64,000 bases of DNA from Phycisphaerales bacterium. Its GTDB lineage: Bacteria; Planctomycetota; Phycisphaerae; UBA1845. This document shows, piece by piece, positions 16,393 to 24,732 of this stretch; position 1 is the first letter of the stretch, and each line of letters begins with the position of its first letter. A program made the position numbers and the translations under genes. A model generated the notes under the pieces. The model did no database searches, had not been told where the DNA came from, and saw only the letters and a program-made list of their open reading frames with translations. The stretch spans positions 124,001-188,000 of the forward strand of contig JACKHH010000002.1 in the NCBI GenBank assembly GCA_020639095.1, given 5' to 3'.

Positions 16393-16583
16393 CGGCGTGT
16401 GGACACCGCGGCAGTTCCCCGTGTAGCGGTCGTCACCGCGGTGCCGGCCGGGGAATCCGCACAATCGTCACATCTGCTTGCAAATAAGGCCGTTACCGCG
16501 TCTTGTGTATTCTCCGCCCTCGTCCGCGGGCGTGCGAAGCCGTGCAATTGCCCTGCAAACACAGGCTTTACCGCCACATCGCC

Positions 16584-16612
16584 TTGAAGTGCACGCATCG
16601 GACTTGTATTCT
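16584..16612 (+). promoter_or_regulatory. Candidate sigma-70 promoter for the SGNH/LamG gene
   Basis: TTGAAG (16584-16589), a 17-nt spacer, then TATTCT (16607-16612). It lies about 150 nt before the ATG at 16762. The gap 16393-16761 contains no other recognisable element. Confidence 0.4.
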
Positions 16613-16761
16613 GCCGGGTTGTGGGGAAAGGATAGATGCGGCGCGGTGCATTTTGAATTCTGTACCAGGTTTTCCGGTCAGGGTCGGGCGCGCATATCAA
16701 CACATCTACAGGCGTAATCCCAATCCCCTCGTCATGGTGACACGACATCCGGAGACAGCTG

Positions 16762-19700
16762 ATGATCACACGGGGCAAGAGCGGTGCGCGGCAGTCGTTT
16801 AAGATAAACCAATTCGGGCCGATCGGTGCTGTGTTGACGGTCGCGGCGATGCTTCTCATTGCAACGCCGGCGCACGCGACGGATCGCGTCATGTGCCTGG
16901 GCGATTCGATCACGTTCGGCACGTCGAGCACGAACAACAACGGCTACCGCCGAGCGCTCTGGTTCACGCTCACCGGCGCGGGATTTGACGTGGACTTCGT
17001 GGGCAGTGCCGTGGACGGTACGGCGGATTTCGATCGCGACCATGAAGGGCACCCCGGCTGGCGCGCCGACCAGATCCGCGACAACATCTACGCGTGGCTC
17101 ACGAACACGCCGGCGGACTACGTCCTGCTGCACATCGGCACCAACGATATCAGTCAAGGCCAGGGCGCAACCAGCACCAAGAACGAGGTCATCCAAATCC
17201 TCGACCTCATTGATCAATACGAAAGCGATCACGACGTGCTCATCACCGTCGTGCTCGCGCAGATCATCAACCGGCAAAACCCGTTCGACGCGCTGGGCAT
17301 CATCACGACCGACTACAACGATCAACTCCTGGCCATGGCCAATGCGCGCATCGCCGCGGGTGATCGCATCGTCGTCGTCGACCACGAAGCCGCCCTGAGC
17401 TATCCCAGCGACATGGCGGACGTCGTCCACCCCAACGATGCGGGTTACGCCAAGATGGCGGATGTCTGGTACGCGGAGCTTTCCGCCCTGCTCTCCGGAT
17501 CGTGGGTGACGAACCTCACGCTCACCGAAACCGGCGCACGCACCGCATTCGGCGATCTCGTTTGCGACTACACGCTCGTTGGCCCTGCCACGAAGTCCGC
17601 AACCGCGTGGTACGTCGACGGCGCGCCCTGGATGCGTTTGTACCTGCCGATGGAAGGCGGTACTTCGAACGGTTTCCTCGACTACTCCGGCAACGCCTTG
17701 CCAGCCACGCCGATCGGCGATCCCACGTGGAACGCGACCGCCGGCGCGGACAGCAACGGCGCTATCGAATTCGATGGGAATGACGCGATCAACTACGGCG
17801 ACAATTTCCCGACGCTGTCTTCGTACACCAAGACCGCATGGGTCTATCGCACTGCCAACGGCGGCAACAATATCATCACCGGTGACACCGATCCCGGCGG
17901 ACACGCGTTCTGGTGCTACAGCGGATTCGGCAGTCAACTCTCAGCCGGGCACAATCAGAATTGGAACATCGTCATCGATGACGAAGTGCTCGCGCTCAAC
18001 ACCTGGTTCTTCGTCGCCGTCTCATACGACCGCACGACGCATGAAATGGTGCTCTACAAGAACGGCGCGCCCATTGATTCGGCGACCGTCCCGGTCGCGG
18101 ATCGCGATGTCACCGACGCGACGATCACCGTCGGCGGATTCGGTGGCAACTTCGCGTGGAACGGCGCAATCGATGACGCCCGCGTCTTCGATTTCGTGCT
18201 CTCTTCGCAGCAGATTGCGTCGATGTACGCCAATGGCCCGAATGTGGTCGTGCCCGTCGAGACCGACGACGGCGAGGCCTGGCAGTGTCGCGTGACGCCG
18301 TTCACCGACGCCGATGCCGGTACTACGGAAAACTCCAATACGGTCAACGTCGGCCCCTGCGTGCCCGATTGCACCGACAAGGAATGCGGTGACGACGGTT
18401 GCGGCGGCCTGTGCGGTACGTGCGGGTTTGGCGAGGTCTGCGATGCCGACACCTGCGGCGTCTACACCGGGCCCAGCGCAAGCGGCTTGCAGCTCACCTC
18501 AACATCCGGCAACGACCTGACCACCGACGACCTCACCTGCGAGTACACGCTCGCAGGACCCGCGACAACCGCAGCCACCGCATGGTACCTCAACGCGTCG
18601 CCAATCATGCGTCTGTACCTTCCCATGGAAGGCGGCGCCGCGAACGCGCTGATCGACTACTCGGGCAATAACCTCACCGTCACCCCCGTCGGCGCGCCGA
18701 CCTGGAACGCGACGGGTGGGCACGACGGCAACGGCGCATTCGCCTTCGACGGCGATGAAAAGCTGAACTGCGGCGAGAATTTCCCGACCAATTCGTCGTA
18801 CACGAAAGCTGCGTGGGTCTACCGCACCGGTGCGGGCACCAACGGCGGCAACAACATCATCTCCGGCGACACCGATCCCGGCGGCCATGCCTTCTGGGCC
18901 CCGGACCTGTACAACAATCAACTGTCCGCCGGCCAGAACATGAACTGGGACATCGTGCAGGACAGCGTCCCGCTCGCGTTGAACACCTGGTTCCACGTCG
19001 CGGTCAGCTACGACAGCACAACGGCAGAGATGGTCCTTTACAAGAACGGCGCGGTGATCGATTCCGCGACCGTACCGGTGGCGGATCGCGCTGTCACCGA
19101 CCCGACGATTAACGTCGGCGCGTTTCGCAATACCGAATACGCGTGGCTCGGCAGCATCGACGACGTACGCGTTTACCCCTACACCCTTTCGCCGGAGCAG
19201 GTCGCATCGCTCTACACCACGGGTCAGAACGTCATCGTCTCCGAGGAGACCGAGGACGACGACGCGTGGCAGTGTCGCGTGACGGCATTCTCCGACAGCG
19301 AAACCGGGCCGGAGCAAATCTCCAACACCGTGTTCATCGGTGGGCCTTGCGTACCCGATTGCACGGGCAAGGAGTGCGGCGACGACGGGTGCCTGGGTTC
19401 GTGCGGCACGTGTGACGGTGGCGAAATCTGCAACGCAAGCGGTACCTGCGTGGTCGATGATCCGCTCGTCGACAACGTCGTGGTGGATTCCTCAACCGGC
19501 AACACGTACGACTCCGACTACCTCACTTGCGATTACGACCTCGACGGGTCAGCCGTCACCAGCGCGACCGCATGGTCGGTCAACAGCACGCCGATCATGA
19601 CCGCGTATCTGCCCTTCGAAGGCGGCGCGACCAATGCGCTGCTCGATTACTCGGGCAGCGGTCACAACGGCACGACCGGTGGCGACCCCACCTGGCTGCC

Positions 19701-22542
19701 CAACGGCGGACATGACGGCAATGGCTGCTTCGAGTTCGACGGCAACGATCACATCGATCTGGGCAACGCCCTGCCGCTACCGGTCTACTCAAAAACCGCG
19801 TGGATTCGCTACGTGCCCGGCCAGACCTACAACAACATCATCTCCGGCCAAACCGCGCACGCGTTCTGGGTCGAGAACTACTCGGGCGCGTTCCGCCTGA
19901 CCGCAGGGCACAACGGCTCGTGGGAGATGGTCTTCGATCCCGCGCCGTTCCCTGAGAACACCTGGGTGTTCGTCGCAGTGACGTACGACGGCAGCAACCT
20001 GACGCTCTATCGCGACGGCGCTATCGTGGACAGCGCCACCAGCGTCCCGCAGATCAACTCCGATCCGCGCGCCTACATCGGTTCGTTCAGCGGCGGTTGC
20101 TGCTGGTACAACGGCCAGATCGACGACGCGCGGATTTACAGCGTCGCGCTGACGCCCGAACAGATCGCCGCGCTGTATGCCGGTGGCACGGGCGACGGCG
20201 ACACCATTGCGCCGACCGAAACGACGGTTGGTGAAGACTGGTCGTGCACCGTCACGCCGTTCTCTTCCACCGAAGCGGGCACGCCCGGTGTTGCGTCGGC
20301 AGTCACGATCGCAAGCGCACCAGCCCCGTCCGTGACCGACGTCACGCTCAACTCCGAGTCCGGTTTCAACATCGACGACGACGACCTGACGTGCGACTAC
20401 ACCTTCGCTGGGAGCGCGACACTCGGCGCGACGGCATGGTATCTCGACGGCAATCCGCTCATGCGCCTCTACCTTCCTATGGAAGGCGGCGCGTCCGGCG
20501 CATTGGCGGATCAATCCGGCAACGCCATCACCGTGACCGCGAACGGCGACCCGACGTGGTCACTCAACAGCGGCCACGATGGCAACGGCGCGATCAATTT
20601 CGACGGCGATGACGGTTTGATCGCGGGTGAGAATTTCCCAACCAGCTCGTCCTACACCAAGGTCGCCTGGGTCTATCGCACCGGTAGCGGCAGCAACGGC
20701 GGCAACAACATCATCTCCGGCGATGTCGACGGCGGTGGTCACGCTTTCTGGGCGCCGGACACCTTCAGCAATCACCTGTCCGCAGGTCACAATCAGAACT
20801 GGAACATTGTCGAGGACAGCGTCCCGCTCGCGCTCAACACCTGGTTCCACGTCGCCGTGACGTACGACCAGACGACGCACGAAATGGTGCTCTACAAGAA
20901 CGGCAGCGTGGTGGACTTCGCCATTGCCCCGCCAGCCGATCAGGTCGTCACCGATGCGACGATCGCGATCGGTTCATTCGGCACGACCGGTTACCGCTGG
21001 GCGGGCTGGCTCGATGACGTTCGCGTGTACCCCCGCGCGCTTTCGCCCGCACAGATCACCGCGCTCTATGCCGGCGGCGCAGGCGACAGCGACACCATCG
21101 TCGCGGACGAAACCACCGTCGGCGACGACTGGCAGTGTCGCGTGACGCCTTTCTCCAGCGCCGCTACGGGCGCAACCGAAGCCTCCAACACCGTCACAAT
21201 CGTCGAGCCCGGTGAGTGCTTCATCGACGACGACTGCGACGACGACAACCTCTGCACGGTCAACGTGTGCAACAATGGCACGTGCGAATATCCCGCCGTC
21301 GATTGCGGCGCGCAGATTTGCGATCCGGAAACGGGCGGCTGCGTCGATTGCCTGCTGCCCGAAGCGCTGCTCGACGACAACTTCGACAGCTACAGCGTCG
21401 GCGGCAACCCGACGGGCTGGCTCGACACCGGCGCGAACAACAGCCTCATCGAGAACGACACACTCTTCAACGTGAAGCAGGTGGGCACGGACCTCGCGTT
21501 CGGAACCGACTCCACCGCGACGAACATCCACTCGCACTACGTCGCTGCCGGTGGCCACACCTGGTCGAACTACGAGTACACCGGCAGAATGCGGATCACC
21601 AGCACCGGCAGTGCGATCGGCGTGACCGTGCTTTCGAATTATCCCAATCAGGACGCGTACTACCGCCTGCGCCGCTTCAACCAGGCAGGCTTCACCGCGT
21701 TCCATCTCGATCAGCATCCGGACGACCCCAACACGCTGTCCGGCGATCTCGACAGCGGCGTGGTGCCCGCAGCCAACCAGTGGTACCGATTCCGCATTCG
21801 CGTGCTTTCACTGCCCGCGGAAACACAGATTCTCGCGCGCATCTGGACCGACGGTTCGACCGAGCCCGCGACGTGGCAGGTCGACGCGACGGATGCTTCC
21901 GCCACACGTTTGACGCAAGGCACGGTCGGCGTGTGGAGCTTCGCGACCGGCAGCAAGTACTGGGACGACCTCAAGGTCAGCGAATACTACGCCGAGACGG
22001 GCGACTGCGACGACGGCAATGGCTGCACCATTGACGCTTGCGAGAACAAGGTCTGCGTACACGACACGCTCGATTGCTCGTTCCTCGACGGCGAGTGTGC
22101 GGTCGGCGTGTGCGTGGGAACGACCGGCATGTGTGCCGCCGATGCGATCAACGAGGACCTCGCGTGTACCGATGATGGCGATGCGTGTACCTTGAACGTC
22201 TGCTCCAACGGTGCGTGCATAGGCCGGTTCCTCGACTGCGACGGCGACACCATCTGCGATGCCGAGGACAACTGCCCGAGCGTGCCCAACACGTTGCAGG
22301 AGAACGCCGACTTCGACGCATACGGCGACGCCTGCGATGCGTTGTTCGACACCGATCACGACGGCGACGTCGACAATGCCGACCTCATCGAGTTGACCGC
22401 GTGCATCACGGGACCAGGGTCAGCCGCGAGCCCCACGTGCCAGGACGCGCTCGATGCCGACCTCGACGGCGACGTGGACCTCGAAGACTTCGCAGGCTTC
22501 CAGCAAGCGTACACCGGCACAATCGCATCACCGTGCGACTAG
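16762..22542 (+). CDS. Giant secreted SGNH hydrolase with four LamG domains
   Basis: 1926 residues with a signal peptide ending AATPAHA-like (about residues 20-40). The SGNH hydrolase domain (about 42-245) has the nucleophile in GDSITFG (S52), HIGTNDI, and the DxxH pair in DVVHPND (D220, H223). Next are four long repeats (about 247-510, 572-850, 905-1170 and 1185-1480). Each pairs a short Ig-like segment with a LamG/concanavalin-like domain (RLYLPMEGG, FDG.D, LALNTWF.VAVSYD, LYKNG, IDD.RV). Cys-rich knots (CVPDCTDKECGDDGCGG) follow units 1 and 2. A further beta domain (about 1535-1740), more Cys-rich segments and the DTDHDGDVDNADLIEL tail end the protein. GGAGA precedes the ATG. It is probably an extracellular carbohydrate-ester or lipid esterase. 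Confidence 0.88.
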   Translation: MITRGKSGARQSFKINQFGPIGAVLTVAAMLLIATPAHATDRVMCLGDSITFGTSSTNNNGYRRALWFTLTGAGFDVDFVGSAVDGTADFDRDHEGHPGWRADQIRDNIYAWLTNTPADYVLLHIGTNDISQGQGATSTKNEVIQILDLIDQYESDHDVLITVVLAQIINRQNPFDALGIITTDYNDQLLAMANARIAAGDRIVVVDHEAALSYPSDMADVVHPNDAGYAKMADVWYAELSALLSGSWVTNLTLTETGARTAFGDLVCDYTLVGPATKSATAWYVDGAPWMRLYLPMEGGTSNGFLDYSGNALPATPIGDPTWNATAGADSNGAIEFDGNDAINYGDNFPTLSSYTKTAWVYRTANGGNNIITGDTDPGGHAFWCYSGFGSQLSAGHNQNWNIVIDDEVLALNTWFFVAVSYDRTTHEMVLYKNGAPIDSATVPVADRDVTDATITVGGFGGNFAWNGAIDDARVFDFVLSSQQIASMYANGPNVVVPVETDDGEAWQCRVTPFTDADAGTTENSNTVNVGPCVPDCTDKECGDDGCGGLCGTCGFGEVCDADTCGVYTGPSASGLQLTSTSGNDLTTDDLTCEYTLAGPATTAATAWYLNASPIMRLYLPMEGGAANALIDYSGNNLTVTPVGAPTWNATGGHDGNGAFAFDGDEKLNCGENFPTNSSYTKAAWVYRTGAGTNGGNNIISGDTDPGGHAFWAPDLYNNQLSAGQNMNWDIVQDSVPLALNTWFHVAVSYDSTTAEMVLYKNGAVIDSATVPVADRAVTDPTINVGAFRNTEYAWLGSIDDVRVYPYTLSPEQVASLYTTGQNVIVSEETEDDDAWQCRVTAFSDSETGPEQISNTVFIGGPCVPDCTGKECGDDGCLGSCGTCDGGEICNASGTCVVDDPLVDNVVVDSSTGNTYDSDYLTCDYDLDGSAVTSATAWSVNSTPIMTAYLPFEGGATNALLDYSGSGHNGTTGGDPTWLPNGGHDGNGCFEFDGNDHIDLGNALPLPVYSKTAWIRYVPGQTYNNIISGQTAHAFWVENYSGAFRLTAGHNGSWEMVFDPAPFPENTWVFVAVTYDGSNLTLYRDGAIVDSATSVPQINSDPRAYIGSFSGGCCWYNGQIDDARIYSVALTPEQIAALYAGGTGDGDTIAPTETTVGEDWSCTVTPFSSTEAGTPGVASAVTIASAPAPSVTDVTLNSESGFNIDDDDLTCDYTFAGSATLGATAWYLDGNPLMRLYLPMEGGASGALADQSGNAITVTANGDPTWSLNSGHDGNGAINFDGDDGLIAGENFPTSSSYTKVAWVYRTGSGSNGGNNIISGDVDGGGHAFWAPDTFSNHLSAGHNQNWNIVEDSVPLALNTWFHVAVTYDQTTHEMVLYKNGSVVDFAIAPPADQVVTDATIAIGSFGTTGYRWAGWLDDVRVYPRALSPAQITALYAGGAGDSDTIVADETTVGDDWQCRVTPFSSAATGATEASNTVTIVEPGECFIDDDCDDDNLCTVNVCNNGTCEYPAVDCGAQICDPETGGCVDCLLPEALLDDNFDSYSVGGNPTGWLDTGANNSLIENDTLFNVKQVGTDLAFGTDSTATNIHSHYVAAGGHTWSNYEYTGRMRITSTGSAIGVTVLSNYPNQDAYYRLRRFNQAGFTAFHLDQHPDDPNTLSGDLDSGVVPAANQWYRFRIRVLSLPAETQILARIWTDGSTEPATWQVDATDASATRLTQGTVGVWSFATGSKYWDDLKVSEYYAETGDCDDGNGCTIDACENKVCVHDTLDCSFLDGECAVGVCVGTTGMCAADAINEDLACTDDGDACTLNVCSNGACIGRFLDCDGDTICDAEDNCPSVPNTLQENADFDAYGDACDALFDTDHDGDVDNADLIELTACITGPGSAASPTCQDALDADLDGDVDLEDFAGFQQAYTGTIASPCD
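17500..21205 (+). repeat. Four in-gene LamG repeat units
   Basis: Four diverged direct repeats of roughly 830-890 nt (starting near 17500, 18478, 19460 and 20320) within the SGNH/LamG gene. Units 2 and 4 are the closest, sharing NFPT(N/S)SSYTK..WVYRTG and GGNNIISGD. Unit 3 is the most diverged, with a shorter loop. Recurrent LYLPMEGG and GHDGNGA motifs mark each unit. Confidence 0.75.
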
Positions 22543-22575
22543 GGATGTGCGGCCAGGAAAGTGGTGCAAGTAGAA

Positions 22576-22661
22576 GGGTGGCACGGTCTCGCACAGCGAG
22601 GCCGTGGGGGCAAATAAGGAAGCGCCCATGGCCCGACGTCGTCAGACCATGCCACCCAGAC
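22576..22661. repeat. Inverted pair of GGGTGGCAC palindromes
   Basis: The first copy (22576-22609) is GGTGGCAC followed by an 11-bp hairpin (22582-22592 with 22596-22606, one G:T pair, loop ACA). The second, decayed copy in reverse orientation ends in CATGCCACCC at about 22651-22661. It belongs to the same family as 28432-28463 and 35765-35861. Confidence 0.65.
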
Positions 22662-22672
22662 GCGTTACAACT

Positions 22673-22691
22673 CCCCTCCCTCCGGGAGGGG
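22673..22691. repeat. CCCCTCCC/GGGAGGGG hairpin
   Basis: An 8-bp G:C-rich stem with a 3-nt loop, followed by another purine-rich run. It lies in the gap between the SGNH/LamG gene and the aldo-keto reductase, and could block transcription or be a third repeat family. No gene was found in 22543-22831. Confidence 0.5.
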
Positions 22692-22831
22692 GCAGGGGGA
22701 GGGCATGGTGTGACAGCGCCATCGCGCTTCGCCCGGTTCGCAATCAGCAATGCCGTCGGACATCATCGCCGCTCGTGACGTGCCGCCGCCCAAACTTGTG
22801 ACCGCACGCGGCGCGTCGTAGCATAGCCCGC

Positions 22832-23791
22832 ATGCAATACACCAAGCTTGGCGAACGCGGGCCGACGGTCTCGCGCATCGGATTCGGTGCGTGGGCGATC
22901 GGCGGAATGAACTGGGGCAGGACCGACGATGCCGTCTCGTTGCGTGCCCTGCACGCAGCCCTCGATGCGGGCGTCACCTTCATCGACACCGCCGATGTTT
23001 ACGGCTTCGGGCACAGTGAGAAGCTCGTCGCGCGTGCGCTGAGCGAGCGGCCCGGCACCGACGTCGTCGTCGCAACGAAGGCGGGCAACGACTTCTACCA
23101 CGCCGACGCGGGCGACGACAAAGGCTACGGGCCGATCCGTCAGAACTACGACAAGGACTACATCATCCACGCTGCCGAGCAGAGCCTCACGCGTCTCGGC
23201 GTCGACGCGCTCGACATCCTGCAACTGCACAGCGGCGATCGCGAGCAGCTCGACCGCGACGATCCCTGGGACGCGCTCGCCACGCTGAAGCGACAGGGAA
23301 AAATCAAGCACGCCGGCTGGAGCGTGCAGTCGTTCCAGGAAACCACGCAAGCCGACATCCTCGACGCGCACCACGACATCCTCGACGTAATCCAGGTGCG
23401 CTACAACCTGCTCGAACGCGAAGCCGAGAAAGTCCTCTTCCCCAAAGCGCAGCAATACGGCATCGGGGTGATCGTGCGCATTCCGATTCTCTTCGGCTTG
23501 CTCACCGGCAAGTTCACGCGCGATTCGCGCTTCGGCGAGGACGATCACCGCAAGATGAACCTCTCACCCGAAAAACTGGACGAACACCTCAAGCAACTCG
23601 ACAACTTGCAACCGCTCTACGCCCGCTACCCCGACCAAACCATGACGCAGGTAAGCCTGCGCTCCTGCATCACCCACCCCGCCTGCCACACAGCCATCCC
23701 AGGCGCAAAGACTCCCGAGCAGGCCACCGAAAACGCAGCCGCAGGCGGGATGCAACCACTGACCGAGGACGACCTGAAGCTGGTGCCGTAA
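22832..23791 (+). CDS. Aldo/keto reductase
   Basis: 319 residues, a single TIM-barrel domain of the NADPH-dependent aldo/keto reductase family. The catalytic tetrad is visible: D52 and Y57 in IDTADVYGFG, K83 in ATKAG, and H133 in LQLHSGD. The C-terminal part has the nucleotide-binding segment TAIPGAKTPEQATENA. It is cytoplasmic, with no signal peptide. Substrate cannot be assigned from sequence; the group with RLGVDALDILQLH is broad (sugars, aldehydes, ketones). No SD sequence is evident, and the flanking genes are unrelated. Confidence 0.92.
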   Translation: MQYTKLGERGPTVSRIGFGAWAIGGMNWGRTDDAVSLRALHAALDAGVTFIDTADVYGFGHSEKLVARALSERPGTDVVVATKAGNDFYHADAGDDKGYGPIRQNYDKDYIIHAAEQSLTRLGVDALDILQLHSGDREQLDRDDPWDALATLKRQGKIKHAGWSVQSFQETTQADILDAHHDILDVIQVRYNLLEREAEKVLFPKAQQYGIGVIVRIPILFGLLTGKFTRDSRFGEDDHRKMNLSPEKLDEHLKQLDNLQPLYARYPDQTMTQVSLRSCITHPACHTAIPGAKTPEQATENAAAGGMQPLTEDDLKLVP

Positions 23792-23809
23792 TGGCCGACC
23801 AAATCAGAA

Positions 23810-23830
23810 CCCCGGGCGCCAAGCCCGGGG
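23810..23830 (-). repeat. TTGGC-loop hairpin, copy 4
   Basis: Reverse complement of the copies at 1313 and 10925, with one stem pair changed on both sides (CCCCGGGC / GCCCGGGG), so pairing is conserved. ATCAGAA on its left is the reverse complement of the TTCTGAT that follows the other copies. It lies 19 nt after the aldo/keto reductase stop. Confidence 0.75.
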
Positions 23831-23892
23831 CGAGCAGGTAAGCGCAAACTTGCTTAATCCCAATCCACCTTGGTGGCTGGCAGGGCCGTTCA

Positions 23893-24420
23893 ATGACTCT
23901 TGAATTGCCTCAGAATGAGCCGAGCAAGTGCAATACGCTCGCCTGCGAAACCTGCGGCTACGATCTGCGCGGTCTCGACCGGTGTCGCTGTCCGGAGTGC
24001 GGCACGGATTTCAATCTTGACGAACTGCGTGCGCGACAGGCGGCGATGCAGCGCGCCTCCTGGACCCGTTTCGCATTGCACGTCGGCTACGCCATTGGCT
24101 TGATGTTCGCATGCACCGTGCTATCCATCGCCATCCAGCAAGTCGCCTACTCCGCACGAACGGGACCACGATCACGCGAATGGATCGTGCACAATCTTCC
24201 GGCACCCGCGCACTACCTTTGCGCAACAGTGTACTTTCCTGAAGCGATGCTCGTGGCTGGGTTCACCTACCTGCTGCTTCGATACCTTCGACGCGGGTTT
24301 GTGAAAACGTCAATGATCTCCGCACACTGGCAAACCGTCATGATGTTCCTGATCGTCCTCGCGTTTGGGCTGCTCGCGCAACTGGGCTGCCTGTTCGAAA
24401 TCGCGACGATGGGCGACTGA
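23893..24420 (+). CDS. Zinc-ribbon membrane protein
   Basis: 175 residues. The N-terminus has a zinc ribbon, CETCGYDLRGL plus CRCPECGTDF (about 18-42), of a form common in Planctomycetota membrane proteins. Three transmembrane segments follow (about 66-86, GYAIGLMFACTVLSIAI; about 115-137, AMLVAGFTYLLLRYL; about 148-170, TVMMFLIVLAFGLLAQL). The ribbon is cytoplasmic if the basic residues next to the helices obey the positive-inside rule. Function unknown; it is not adjacent to any gene that suggests one. Confidence 0.8.
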   Translation: MTLELPQNEPSKCNTLACETCGYDLRGLDRCRCPECGTDFNLDELRARQAAMQRASWTRFALHVGYAIGLMFACTVLSIAIQQVAYSARTGPRSREWIVHNLPAPAHYLCATVYFPEAMLVAGFTYLLLRYLRRGFVKTSMISAHWQTVMMFLIVLAFGLLAQLGCLFEIATMGD

Positions 24421-24732
24421 GCATTTACTGCGGGATCGCAACATCGACACGTGAGCATTACTCCGCTTCCTTACGGGCGCGGCTCGGATTCTGAATTCGA
24501 TTCAATCTCACTGAACTGTGCGCATTCGCAGGATGCGCGCACGGAATCCGAATTCCCCTCACGTTGCTGGCACGCGGGTTATAGCGGCCCTTCTAATCTC
24601 GCTCATACGCACGCCCGCAACCGCTCAGATCAACCCGGCCATCCGTCGATAGGGACCGGAGAATCGACACATTCGGGTTGGGCGCCTGCGCGGTGGCCCG
24701 CAAACTTAATCGACATTCAGGGAGACCGGCTG
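24421..24732. other. Intergenic region upstream of the 1104-residue protein
   Basis: It holds one 28-nt dispersed repeat (24463-24490) and two related GAATTC-centred segments near 24490 and 24550. The open frame continuing from a GTG at 24451 has no conserved content, and a GGAG at 24721-24724 marks the ATG at 24733 as the real start. Confidence 0.6.
24463..24490. repeat. 28-nt dispersed repeat, third copy
   Basis: Matches the tandem 28-nt units at 3738-3794 at 25 of 28 positions (CCGCTTCCTTACGG then GCGGCTCGGATT). Confidence 0.7.

Noticed and set aside
16732..17937. 401-codon minus-strand frame over the SGNH domain
   Set aside because: Antisense to clear catalytic blocks of the SGNH hydrolase; composition typical of a shadow frame.
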